DNA from: Gammaproteobacteria bacterium
Lineage (GTDB): Bacteria > Pseudomonadota > Gammaproteobacteria > Pseudomonadales > Pseudohongiellaceae
Assembly (NCBI GenBank): GCA_024639905.1
Contig: JAHEGE010000001.1
Span: forward strand, 558,001 to 622,000
Direction: 5' to 3'
Length of the DNA: 64,000 nucleotides
Each line of letters begins with the position of its first letter. Positions within the stretch are counted from its first letter, which is position 1. The position numbers were made by a program, and so were the translations under genes. The notes under the pieces are model-generated. The model was not told where the DNA came from and made no database searches. It worked only from the letters and a program-made list of their open reading frames with translations. Shown here one piece after another: positions 47,749-57,227 of the stretch.

Positions 47749-49419
47749 GTGGCACTAGAAAAGATTCTCGTTCCAGACTTGGGCGATGCAGACGATGTCG
47801 AGGTGATCGAGCTACTCGTCGCGGTTGGTGATACCGTGGCTGAAGAGGACTCCCTACTTGTGCTCGAGAGCGACAAGGCGGCGATGGAAATTCCTGCGCC
47901 GAGGGGCGGTGTAGTGAAGAGCCTCGAGGTTAATCTGGGTGACAAGGTTCGAAGCGGCAGCCTCATCCTCACGCTCGAAGTCGCGGCCTCGAATGCGGTG
48001 GAACCCGCGAATGTTGAAGAGCCCTTAGCGGATAAAGAGTCTTCAGCGGATAAAGAGCCGTTAGCGGATAAAGCGCCCTCAGCGGACGAAGCCCCCCCGG
48101 CAAGCGCGGCCAAGACACCACCACCAACAGAGCCGACACCGGTCGATGTTCTAGTCCCTGACCTCGGCACCGGCGACGAGGTTGAGGTCATCGAGATCGC
48201 GATTGCAGTGGGCGACAGAGTTGCCGTAGACGACACATTAATGACGCTCGAGTCGGATAAAGCGGCGATGGATGTGCCCGCTAACCGTGCCGGAGAAGTG
48301 CTAGAAGTTCTGGTTAAAGTGGGCGACAAGGTGAAAACCGGTGCCGCTATTGTGCGCCTACTCGCTGCCGCAGAGGCGCCAGCAGCGGCTCTCGAGCCTG
48401 CAGCAAAGGCTGAAGAGCAGCCCGCATCGCCCGCGCAAAGTGCGCCGACACCGCAGCCAACTGCCGCGCCACAAGCTGACCCGTCGCCGGTGCAGAATCC
48501 AGTGCCCGGCTCTGCCTCTGCGAAGGTGTATGCGGGCCCCGCCGTGCGCAAGCTCGCGCGTGAACTGGGTGTCGACCTCACGCAGGTTGAAGGCAGCGGA
48601 ATGAAATCCCGTATCGTTAAAGACGATATACATGGCTTTGTGAAGTCGCGCCTGAATGCGCCGGCAAACGCCCAAGGCGGCATCGGCATCGCGCCAGTGC
48701 CTGACATCGATTTCAGCCAGTTTGGCGAGGTGGAAGAGGTACAGCGCAGCAAGCTGCATCGCCTCACGGCGACGAATATGCAGCGCAACTGGAATGCGGT
48801 GCCTCATGTCGCGCAGTTCAACGAGATCGACATCAGTGATCTCGAAGACTTTAGGGCAAGCCTCAAAGGCGAGGCTGAGCGTAAGGGCGTGAAGATGACA
48901 TTCCTGCCGTTCCTGCTCAAAGCCTGCGCTAAGGCATTGAGTGAGTATCCTCAGTTCAATGTCTCGCTGCACTCATCGGGCGAATACCTTATTCAGAAAA
49001 AATATATCCACATTGGTGTTGCGGTAGCTACCGAGGCGGGCTTGATGGTGCCGGTGATTCGTGACGTCGACAAGAAGAGCCTGTGGCAGCTCGCCGCGGA
49101 GGTCATCGAGGTTTCGGATAAGGCCAAGGCGCGCAAGCTCTCGCCGCAGGATATGCAGGGCGCGTGTTTCTCTATCTCGAGTCTAGGTGCGCTAGGCGGC
49201 ACCGGGTTTATTCCTATCGTCAACGCACCTGAGGTGGCGATACTCGGTGTGGCGAAGACGCAGATCAAACCGCAGTTTATCGGGGGGGAGTTTGTGCCGC
49301 GGCAGATGTTGCCCATTACCTTGTCTTACGATCACAAGGCGGTTAACGGCGTTGACGGTGGTCTGTTCGTTACCTACCTCGAGAAAGTGTTAAGCGATAT
49401 TCGCAACCTCGTTCTCTAG
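47749..49419 (+). CDS. aceF: Pyruvate dehydrogenase E2, dihydrolipoyl acetyltransferase
   Basis: Core E2 that passes the acetyl group to CoA. The 556-aa product (GTG 47749) has two lipoyl domains with the lipoylated Lys in ESDKAAMEIPAP (about 42-53) and ESDKAAMDVPAN (about 168-179), separated by an Ala/Pro/Glu-rich linker that contains a four-unit hexapeptide repeat. The E1/E3-binding domain follows (AGPAVRKLARELGVDLTQV), then the catalytic domain ending with SYDHKAVNGVDGG, whose His is the catalytic base. Second gene of the aceEF operon. Confidence 0.97.
   Translation: MALEKILVPDLGDADDVEVIELLVAVGDTVAEEDSLLVLESDKAAMEIPAPRGGVVKSLEVNLGDKVRSGSLILTLEVAASNAVEPANVEEPLADKESSADKEPLADKAPSADEAPPASAAKTPPPTEPTPVDVLVPDLGTGDEVEVIEIAIAVGDRVAVDDTLMTLESDKAAMDVPANRAGEVLEVLVKVGDKVKTGAAIVRLLAAAEAPAAALEPAAKAEEQPASPAQSAPTPQPTAAPQADPSPVQNPVPGSASAKVYAGPAVRKLARELGVDLTQVEGSGMKSRIVKDDIHGFVKSRLNAPANAQGGIGIAPVPDIDFSQFGEVEEVQRSKLHRLTATNMQRNWNAVPHVAQFNEIDISDLEDFRASLKGEAERKGVKMTFLPFLLKACAKALSEYPQFNVSLHSSGEYLIQKKYIHIGVAVATEAGLMVPVIRDVDKKSLWQLAAEVIEVSDKAKARKLSPQDMQGACFSISSLGALGGTGFIPIVNAPEVAILGVAKTQIKPQFIGGEFVPRQMLPITLSYDHKAVNGVDGGLFVTYLEKVLSDIRNLVL
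48025..48096 (+). repeat. Four 18-bp tandem repeats within aceF linker
   Basis: Four consecutive 18-bp units related to TTAGCGGATAAAGAGCCG start at 48025, 48043, 48061 and 48079. They encode LADKES, SADKEP, LADKAP and SADEAP in the first interlipoyl linker. The repeat keeps the reading frame, so copy number could vary without breaking the gene. Confidence 0.9.
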
Positions 49420-49438
49420 CGCTAAGGGTAGTGCGTTC

Positions 49439-50212
49439 CTAGCAAGGGTAGAACAGCTTGCGCCCATTGTGTTCAACGACTGCGATGTTGCAGTCGTAGG
49501 CCCGGCTTAGGTTCTCGCTGGTCAGAATCTGTTCTGCCCCGCCTATTAGCGTTTCGCCGTCGCGCACCATGAGTACGATGAAGTCGCACAGCCGCGCGGC
49601 GAGATTAATATCGTGAGTCGCCATGACCAAGGCCGCGGATTTACCTTCCTCGCTCGCGCTGCGCAGCAGTGCGACAAGCGGCGACTGAAAGCCGACGTCA
49701 AGATGGTTGCTGGGTTCGTCTAGCAGCAACAGGCGTGGAGCCTGCACCAGCAAGGTAGCCAGTGCGAGGCGTTGGCGCTCGCCTCCAGAGAGAGAAGCGA
49801 CGGCGCGATCTGCAAGGTGTTCGATGCCGAGTCTGGCCAATGCGCCTCGTGCCGTGCCTAAGTCTTCAGCATTGTCGAATAGGCGCCCGCGGGCGTGGGG
49901 GTGCCTGCCAAGTAACGCCGTCTCTAGAACGCTTGATGGCAATGCGTCGCTGGTGTCTTGCAGCAGTAAGCCGATGTGCTGCGCGATTATTCTAGGCGTC
50001 AGTGCCGCGAGATCGTTGCCATCGAGCGCGACGCATCCCTGAGCTGGCGGTGAGAGCCCGGCTAGCGCATGCAGCAGCGTGGTCTTGCCAGCGCCATTTC
50101 GCCCCAATACTCCCCAACGCTGTCCTTGTTCTATTTTCAGGCTTAGGTCGTCGCAGAGCGTTCGCTCGCCTGCCCGCAGCGTCAGCGCATCTAGGGTGAG
50201 TAAGTCGCTCAT
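49439..50212 (-). CDS. FecE/BtuD/HmuV-type ABC importer ATPase
   Basis: ATP-binding subunit of a type II importer for corrinoids, haem or ferric siderophores. The 257-aa product has Walker A LGRNGAGKTTLLHALAG, the signature LSGGERQRLALATLL, Walker B RLLLLDEPSNHLD and the switch His in MATHDINLA. The start overlaps the permease stop by 4 bp. Substrate cannot be fixed: no binding-protein gene or cobalamin riboswitch was seen. I leave the symbol empty. Confidence 0.88.
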   Translation of the reverse strand: MSDLLTLDALTLRAGERTLCDDLSLKIEQGQRWGVLGRNGAGKTTLLHALAGLSPPAQGCVALDGNDLAALTPRIIAQHIGLLLQDTSDALPSSVLETALLGRHPHARGRLFDNAEDLGTARGALARLGIEHLADRAVASLSGGERQRLALATLLVQAPRLLLLDEPSNHLDVGFQSPLVALLRSASEEGKSAALVMATHDINLAARLCDFIVLMVRDGETLIGGAEQILTSENLSRAYDCNIAVVEHNGRKLFYPC

Positions 50213-51201
50213 CGTTGGGGCGAGCTCCTGAGTATCGCGATGAAGCTAGGCACGCCGATTAAGGCGGTAATGACGCCTACCGGTAGCTGCTGCGGCGCAA
50301 GTAATGTGCGGGCGAGGGTGTCGGCGATGACTAGCAGCGTGCCGCCAACGAGCAAGGAAAACGGGATAAGCAGGCGATGATCGCGAGCGCCGAGAAGGCG
50401 CAGCATGTGTGGGACAACCAAGCCAACAAAGCCGATGCTGCCCGCGGTGGTCACCGCCATGGCGGTAAGCGCTGAGGCGCCGAAGAACAAGGCGAGGCGC
50501 ACGTGGGGCACCGATACACCGAGGCTTGCTGCGAGCAGGTCGCCTCGCACCAGCACATTCAGCGTGCGGGCGCCGCGCAGGGAGAGCAAGGCCCCGAGCA
50601 GCAATAGGGCGACATGTGGTCCGCCGACGTGGCTCTGGCTAAGGTCGCCCATGAGCCAAAACAGCATGCCTTGTACGCTCGTGCTCGCGCTCGTGGCGAG
50701 CAGCAGGTTGATGAGCGCGCCCCAGCCGGCAGAAACCACTACGCCGGTCAGGAGCAGGTGGGTGGTAGACCAGCCGCCAGCACGGCTTGCGATGCCAAAT
50801 ACGAGCGCCACCGAGATGAGCGCTCCAGAGAAAGCTGAACCCGAAAGCCACCAACCGCCGACGCCTAAAGTAATGCTCACGAGCGCGCCAACGGCGGCGC
50901 CGCCAGACAGTCCGAGAATGTAGGGGTCGGCGAGTGGGTTACGCAGCAAGACCTGCATTAGCACGCCGGCGAGCGCGAGCGCGGCCCCGGTGACGAACGC
51001 GGCGAGCGTTCGCGGAATGCGAATATCGGCTAAGACCTGGGTCTCGAGGGCGGGCAGGCTGCCGTCGAGGTAGGCTAGTAAGTCGCTCGCATCAATCGCT
51101 ACGCTGCCGCTGAGCAGGGAGGTAAGTCCTGCGAGGGTCGCGGCAAGAGTGGCGGCGAGAGCAGCTACGGCAAATAGGCGGCGAGGATGGGTGTCAATCA
51201 C
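50209..51201 (-). CDS. FecCD/BtuC-family ABC importer permease
   Basis: Polytopic permease of the same importer. The 330-aa product has about ten membrane helices and the family core RIPRTLAAFVTGAALALAG, MQVLLRNPLADPYILGLSGG and GSIGFVGLVVPHMLRLLGARDHR (part GFVGLVVPHMLRLLG, which contacts the ATPase). ATG 51201 begins MIDTHPRRLFAVAALAAT. It is divergent from yajQ by 131 bp. Confidence 0.9.
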   Translation of the reverse strand: MIDTHPRRLFAVAALAATLAATLAGLTSLLSGSVAIDASDLLAYLDGSLPALETQVLADIRIPRTLAAFVTGAALALAGVLMQVLLRNPLADPYILGLSGGAAVGALVSITLGVGGWWLSGSAFSGALISVALVFGIASRAGGWSTTHLLLTGVVVSAGWGALINLLLATSASTSVQGMLFWLMGDLSQSHVGGPHVALLLLGALLSLRGARTLNVLVRGDLLAASLGVSVPHVRLALFFGASALTAMAVTTAGSIGFVGLVVPHMLRLLGARDHRLLIPFSLLVGGTLLVIADTLARTLLAPQQLPVGVITALIGVPSFIAILRSSPQR

Positions 51202-51332
51202 GGGCGGCTCTAATAGGTTCAGGGGAGGTTTGCGGTTTCCGATGATGGTAACATCCTGCAGTAACTAGCACTATGCAGCGAAGCAGGTGTGGAGAATAGA
51301 GAGCAGGGCTTTGGCCCAGAGGAGACAGACCT

Positions 51333-51818
51333 ATGCCAACGTTTGATATCGTCTCGGAAGTCGATGTGCATGAAGTGCGCAACGCCATGGAGCAATCCAA
51401 TAAAGAAGTCGGCACGCGCTTCGATTTTAAAGGCATCGACGCCACCTTTGCGCTCGCCAGCGATACCGAGATCACCCTGACGGCCGAGGTCGACTTTCAG
51501 TTGCAGCAGATGCTCGAAATTCTGCGGGGCAAGCTTGTGAAGCGCGGCGTCGACGTTAAGAGTCTAAGCGAAGGCGACGTGAAGATCAGTGGCCAGCGCG
51601 CAACGCTGGCGGTAAAAATTCAACAGGGCATCGAGTCTGATATCGCGCGTAAACTCGTTAAAGAAATCAAAGACAAGAAGCTCAAAGTGCAGACGGCCAT
51701 TCAGGGCGACAAGCTGCGCGTAAGCGGCAAGAAGCGTGACGACCTGCAAGAGGTGATCGCCTTTTTGCGCGACTTGCCCCTCGACATCCCACTCCAATTC
51801 AATAATTTTAGGGATTAG
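51333..51818 (+). CDS. yajQ: YajQ-family cyclic-di-GMP/nucleotide-binding protein
   Basis: YajQ/UPF0234 protein; homologues bind cyclic di-GMP or nucleotides, and in some bacteria act on LysR-type regulators. The 161-aa product begins MPTFDIVSEVDVHEVRNAME and has TRFDFKGIDATFALA, LVKRGVDVKSL, and KLKVQTAIQGDKLRVSGKKR, matching the family throughout, ending with PLQFNNFRD. AGGAGA precedes the ATG. It is followed two bases later by ampG. Confidence 0.94.
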   Translation: MPTFDIVSEVDVHEVRNAMEQSNKEVGTRFDFKGIDATFALASDTEITLTAEVDFQLQQMLEILRGKLVKRGVDVKSLSEGDVKISGQRATLAVKIQQGIESDIARKLVKEIKDKKLKVQTAIQGDKLRVSGKKRDDLQEVIAFLRDLPLDIPLQFNNFRD

Positions 51819-51820
51819 CC

Positions 51821-53188
51821 TTGCTGGCGTCTTCACAGCCTGCTCTCACGTTTAGGCAAACCCTCGGACAGCTGCGCGACTCTCGCTTTCTCGCCATCCT
51901 GCTGTTCGGTTTTTGTAGTGGGTTTCCATGGGTCTTGCATGGGTCAGTTCTCACCCTGTGGTTGCAGGAGTCTGGCCTGTCGCGCTCTGCCATCGGCTTC
52001 TTCGGCGCTATCGCCACGGTGTATGCGCTGAATTGGATGTGGGCACCCTTTGTTGATCGCCTCCCTCTGCCGTTTTTTACTCGCCGTCTTGGCCAGAGAC
52101 GCTCGTGGATTATGCTGTGCCTGATGCTGATGGCGCTGTGTGTACTGGGTCTGGCGACGAGCGATCCGAGCGACAATCTCGTGCGAGTGAGTCTGTTCGC
52201 GCTGGCTATCGCTGTGCTCTCTGCAACACTTGATATTAGTGTCGATGCCTACCGCATCACGCTGTTCTCGCGCGCCGAGATGGACGCGAAAATGCCTTAT
52301 GCAGCGGCGATGAGTACCGCAGGTTGGTGGGCGGGCTACGGCTTTATCGGTGGCGCGTTCGCTATCGCCTTAGGCGGTGAGACGATCGGCATGAGCTGGG
52401 ATCGTGTCTATCTCGTGCTCGGCGGTGTTATAGGTGGACTTATCCTCCTCGTGCCATTAACGCCGCGTCCGGTCAGCGAGGATGAAGAGGCGGCGACTGC
52501 CCTCGCAGCGCGCACCGAGGCGACGAGTGTGGGCAACTGGCTGCAAACGACGCTGATCGCACCGTTTGCCGAGTTCTTCCGCCGCTGCGGCTTTCAGCTC
52601 GCGCTATCCATCTTGCTTTTTCTCCTGCTGTTCAGGCTTGGAGAGGCGATGCTCGGGCGCATGTCTCTCGTGTTTTATGTAGAGGTGGGCTTCAGTCGCG
52701 ACGAGATCAGCCTATACCAACAGTTCTTCGGCGGCTTGGTGACGGTTGGATTTTCAATACTCGGGGCGATGATTAACACCCGGTTCGGCGTGATCCGTGG
52801 GTTATTTGTCGCAGGCGTTGCGATGGCGAGCGCGAACCTTATGTTCGCGCTTATCGCAGTGGTAGGGCCCAACGTCAATTTGCTGATGCTCGCGCTTTTC
52901 GTTGATAACTTCTTTCAAGCCTTCGCCACGGTGGCGTTCGTGTCGTTTATTTCCTATTTCACCAGCCGCACCTACACGGGGACTCAGTACGCGTTGCTTG
53001 CCTCGATTTCGAATTTCGGGCGCACAACACTCGCTGCGGGCAGCGGCTTCGTGATTGATGCGCTTGGCGGAGACTGGGCGACTTTTTTCATTCTCACCAC
53101 GTTTATGGTGCTGCCGGGTTTGGGGCTGCTAGTTTGGGTGGGCCGGTTGTTGCCGGCTTATTCTGAGAAGCGAGCTCCGGGGGGCTGA
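51821..53188 (+). CDS. ampG: Muropeptide permease AmpG (MFS transporter)
   Basis: Inner-membrane permease that imports GlcNAc-anhydroMurNAc-peptides for recycling; its products are AmpD substrates. The 455-aa product has about twelve helices, the AmpG hallmark FGFCSGFPWVLHGSVLTLWLQ (shown as FGFCSGFPWVLHGS), LNWMWAPFVDRLPLPF, LGQRRSWIM and ATLDISVDAYRI. The start is TTG 51821, two bases after the yajQ stop and preceded by AGGGA; no in-frame ATG fits the N-terminal alignment. Confidence 0.93.
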   Translation: MLASSQPALTFRQTLGQLRDSRFLAILLFGFCSGFPWVLHGSVLTLWLQESGLSRSAIGFFGAIATVYALNWMWAPFVDRLPLPFFTRRLGQRRSWIMLCLMLMALCVLGLATSDPSDNLVRVSLFALAIAVLSATLDISVDAYRITLFSRAEMDAKMPYAAAMSTAGWWAGYGFIGGAFAIALGGETIGMSWDRVYLVLGGVIGGLILLVPLTPRPVSEDEEAATALAARTEATSVGNWLQTTLIAPFAEFFRRCGFQLALSILLFLLLFRLGEAMLGRMSLVFYVEVGFSRDEISLYQQFFGGLVTVGFSILGAMINTRFGVIRGLFVAGVAMASANLMFALIAVVGPNVNLLMLALFVDNFFQAFATVAFVSFISYFTSRTYTGTQYALLASISNFGRTTLAAGSGFVIDALGGDWATFFILTTFMVLPGLGLLVWVGRLLPAYSEKRAPGG

Positions 53189-53205
53189 GCTCAGTGCTGC
53201 ACTGT

Positions 53206-53541
53206 TTAGAGCCAACCGAATCGAGAGAGGGCGATGCGCCCGTTAACGAAAACGATCCCCTCGTCCTCGAGCCGCTGCTTCTGTTGGGCGTAGCTTCCGC
53301 TAGTCTGCGGTAATGACAGTCTGCCTTGTGCGTTGCATACGCGGTGCCAGGGGAGGCTGGTTGGGTTAGGCAGATTCTTCAGCGTGTGGCCCACGAGTCT
53401 TGCCCTGCCAGGCAAGCCAGCGAGCGCCGCGACCTGGCCGTAACTGGCCACGCGCCCCGCAGGAATCTGATAGACCACCTGCCAGATGCGCTCACGTGGC
53501 TCAAGGGGATCGTTGCTGGTTTGGTCTTTCTCAGACGCCAT
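53206..53541 (-). CDS. Alkyltransferase-like protein (ATL, MGMT family without active Cys)
   Basis: DNA-lesion-sensing homologue of O6-alkylguanine-DNA alkyltransferase. The 111-aa product has the helix-turn-helix region IPAGRVASYGQVAALAG and HTLKNLPNP; the active-site motif PCHRV is P64-W-H-R-V, with Trp in place of the acceptor Cys, as in E. coli YbaZ-type ATLs, which bind O6-alkylguanine and hand it to nucleotide-excision repair. It cannot transfer the alkyl group itself. It converges with ampG. Confidence 0.92.
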   Translation of the reverse strand: MASEKDQTSNDPLEPRERIWQVVYQIPAGRVASYGQVAALAGLPGRARLVGHTLKNLPNPTSLPWHRVCNAQGRLSLPQTSGSYAQQKQRLEDEGIVFVNGRIALSRFGWL

Positions 53542-53647
53542 GGCGGTGCTCTCTACGGTAATCTAGCCTCCGAACGTACAGTGCTGACAAGATCGCGTAG
53601 AATGGACGTTAAGTCTAGTTAGCGATGTATTGCTGCAAGGAGTTTGC

Positions 53648-54172
53648 GTGCGTTTTCTGTTTCTTTTCTTCATAGCCGTCCCCCTGACCGAAATGCTCCT
53701 GCTTTTCGAGGTCAGTGACCGCATCGGCGGCCTGCCTACATTGGGTTTGGTTGTGGCGACGGCAGTCATCGGGGTTCAAGTGCTCAAGCAGCAGGGCGTC
53801 GCGACATTGACGCGCGCCAGCGCACGCTTGAATTCTGGCGAACTGCCGGCGCAGGAGATCATTGAGGGAATGCTGCTTGCCGCCGCAGGGGCCTTGCTCC
53901 TCACGCCGGGCTTTATCACTGACACGCTTGGTTTCGTCTTCCTAGCAGGCCCTCTCCGCAGGCCTATCGCTGCGAGGCTGCTGCGCAGTGGCGTAGTGCG
54001 CGCGGCCGGCCCCGGGGGTTTCGGCTTCGGTGCGACTTTTACTCGCGGCAGTGCACAGGGTTTTCGCGGCGACACTCGCGGCTTCGGGCACGAGGCTGAA
54101 GGACAAATCATTGAGGGAGAGGTGGTCGAAGAGAAGTCGGATTTAAATAACAAAAACAACAAAATACAGTAG
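53648..54172 (+). CDS. fxsA: FxsA family membrane protein
   Basis: Small inner-membrane protein; in E. coli FxsA overexpression relieves F exclusion of phage T7. I start at GTG 53648 because AAGGAG ends five bases upstream (frame open from TTG 53630). The 174-aa product has the family start RFLFLFFIAVPLTEMLLLFEV, a second pair of hydrophobic segments (ATAVIGVQVLKQQG; MLLAAAGALLLTPGFITDTLG) and a Gly/Arg/Phe-rich soluble tail ending with an acidic stretch. It lies upstream of groES, as in E. coli where it also neighbours groESL. Confidence 0.88.
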   Translation: MRFLFLFFIAVPLTEMLLLFEVSDRIGGLPTLGLVVATAVIGVQVLKQQGVATLTRASARLNSGELPAQEIIEGMLLAAAGALLLTPGFITDTLGFVFLAGPLRRPIAARLLRSGVVRAAGPGGFGFGATFTRGSAQGFRGDTRGFGHEAEGQIIEGEVVEEKSDLNNKNNKIQ

Positions 54173-54271
54173 AGATCTCATCTATCTTATTGATAAAAAC
54201 TAGACTCCTTTTTGGCGTAACTGCCGGCATGCCGTTCGCGTTAGCAAGACGCAAACTATTTTCCTCCCAAG

Positions 54272-54300
54272 CATTGAATATTCGGGGTCTAACCCCACAT
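54272..54300 (+). promoter_or_regulatory. Sigma-32-like heat-shock promoter of groESL
   Basis: CATTGAA (54272-54278) and CCCCACAT (54293-54300), 14 bp apart, closely resemble the RpoH consensus CTTGAAA-N13/15-CCCCATNT. They lie about 130 bases upstream of groES. GGGGT/ACCCC inverted repeat (54284-54296) overlaps the spacer and -10. No CIRCE element was seen. Confidence 0.75.
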
Positions 54301-54431
54301 TCTCTCCATCGACTAAGCCTAGCCGCTATGGCTGGGTAAATGGTACGACAAGACCAGCCGTTAACGCCTAAACCGGTAGCGACTGGGACTAATTCTGGTA
54401 ATCAAACCTTTTGATCTAGGAGTGAGGAAAG

Positions 54432-54722
54432 ATGAACATCCGTCCATTGCAGGACCGCGTCGTGGTACGACGCACCGAAGAAGAAACAACGAGCGCAGGG
54501 GGCATCGTATTGCCCGGTTCGGCAACAGAGAAGCCGGCGCAGGGTGAAGTGCTCGCGGTAGGTCCTGGTAAGCGCCTTGAGAGTGGCGACACACAGCCGG
54601 TAGACGTCAAGGTTGGCGACACCGTGGTCTTCGGCAAATACGCCAGCAATACCGTAAAAATCGGCGACGAAGAGCTGCTGATCCTCGGCGAAAGCGAGAT
54701 CTACGGTGTTATCGAGAGTTAA
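54432..54722 (+). CDS. groES: Co-chaperonin GroES
   Basis: Heptameric lid of the GroEL chamber. The 96-aa product begins [20 protein letters not shown], has the mobile loop [18 protein letters not shown] and [17 protein letters not shown], with the usual C-terminal EILGVIE-like end here [18 protein letters not shown] precedes the ATG. It is 43 bp upstream of groEL and under the sigma-32-like promoter. Confidence 0.98.
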   Translation: MNIRPLQDRVVVRRTEEETTSAGGIVLPGSATEKPAQGEVLAVGPGKRLESGDTQPVDVKVGDTVVFGKYASNTVKIGDEELLILGESEIYGVIES

Positions 54723-54732
54723 GCACCACTAA

Positions 54733-56412
<1,680 letters not shown>

Positions 56413-56432
56413 GTCTGCACCCAAAAAAGGTT

Positions 56433-56473
56433 CAAAAAAAAGGCCGCGGCAATAATTGTCGCGGCCTTTTTTG
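56433..56473 (+). terminator. Bidirectional terminator between groEL and sodB
   Basis: Left arm from GGCCGCG (56442-56448) pairs with CGCGGCC (56460-56466); the stem extends inward through CAAT/ATTG with one mismatch. A run of As (56434-56441) and a run of Ts (56467-56472) flank it, so it can end transcripts from both strands. Confidence 0.92.
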
Positions 56474-56492
56474 TTTCTGGGTTTATTCGCTA

Positions 56493-57083
56493 CTAACTCG
56501 CCAGGTTCGCGTTCGCAAAATCCCAGTTCACTAAGTTATCCAGGAAAGACGCAAGGAAATCTGGGCGACGGTTCTGGAAGTCGAGGTAGTAGGCGTGCTC
56601 CCAAACGTCTGCGACGAGGATCGGCTTCGCACCGGAAGTCAGAGGCGTCTCTGCGTTTGCCGATTTCGCGATGGCAAGCTTGCCGTCTTGCTCGACTAGC
56701 CACACCCAGCCGCTGCCGAACTGGCCCATGCCGCCGGCGACGAACTGTGCTTTGAATTCCTCGAAGCTGCCGAAGTCTGCGTCGATGCGTGCAGCGATGT
56801 CTCCGGTGGGTGCGCCGCCGCCGTTCGGGCTGAGGCTATTCCAGAAAAAACTGTGGTTGTAATGTTGGCCGACGTTGTTAAAGAGCGCGCCGCCGATTTT
56901 CGCCGTGTCGTGCACGAGTTGCTCGAGGTCGGCGCCCTCTATGCCTGCATCAGCGAGTAGTTCGTTACCTTTTACAACATAAGCGTTGTGGTGTTTGCCA
57001 TGGTGGAAGTCGAGCGTTTCGGCTGACATATGTGGTGCCAGTGCGTCTTTGGCGAAGGGCAATTCAGGAAGTTGTAGGCTCAT
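56493..57083 (-). CDS. sodB: Superoxide dismutase, Fe/Mn family
   Basis: Cytoplasmic superoxide dismutase. The 196-aa product starts at ATG 57083 (MSLQLPELPFAKDALAPHMS); upstream frame to 57176 is not family-like. Metal ligands: His in TLDFHHGKHHNAYVV, His in NVGQHYNHSFFW, and Asp/His in DVWEHAYYLDFQNRRPDFL. A Gln in NNVGQHYNH and GSGWVWLV are compatible with an Fe-type enzyme, but metal choice cannot be proven. The nearest AAGGAG is 13 bases from the ATG, rather far. Confidence 0.94.
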   Translation of the reverse strand: MSLQLPELPFAKDALAPHMSAETLDFHHGKHHNAYVVKGNELLADAGIEGADLEQLVHDTAKIGGALFNNVGQHYNHSFFWNSLSPNGGGAPTGDIAARIDADFGSFEEFKAQFVAGGMGQFGSGWVWLVEQDGKLAIAKSANAETPLTSGAKPILVADVWEHAYYLDFQNRRPDFLASFLDNLVNWDFANANLAS

Positions 57084-57137
57084 AGCGGGTGTTAATCTCC
57101 TTGTGAGGCAGGGTGGGTCGTTGCTTGGATTAAACGA

Positions 57138-57188
57138 CGAAGGGTCGATTTTAGACCTGCTTGCGGCAGGACTCAAATCGACCCTTCG
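57138..57188. repeat. Long hairpin with 14-bp perfect arms between the PuuD-like gene and sodB
   Basis: Arms CGAAGGGTCGATTT (57138-57151) and AAATCGACCCTTCG (57175-57188) are perfect inverted copies; inside, CCTGC/GCAGG (57156-57160, 57166-57170) forms a second stem around a 5-base loop. On the minus strand it follows the PuuD-like gene and precedes sodB, but no clear T-run follows, so a simple terminator is not certain. Confidence 0.8.
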
Positions 57189-57227
57189 GTCTTTGCTTAA
57201 GATCTAGCGCAGGGGCGCTAGAAAAGG

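Noticed and set aside
47727-48788. 353-codon antisense frame across aceF
   Set aside because: Ser/Thr/Ala-rich sequence mirroring the aceF lipoyl domains and linker; no motif, no ribosome site.
51202-51332. Possible cobalamin riboswitch before the BtuC-like permease
   Set aside because: I looked on the minus strand for the conserved B12-box and core elements and did not see them; the gap is also too short for a full riboswitch.
53206-53541. Possible inactivating mutation of an O6-alkylguanine alkyltransferase (Trp at the Cys site)
   Set aside because: PWHRV, short length and lack of an N-terminal domain match the functional alkyltransferase-like family, so it is not a pseudogene.
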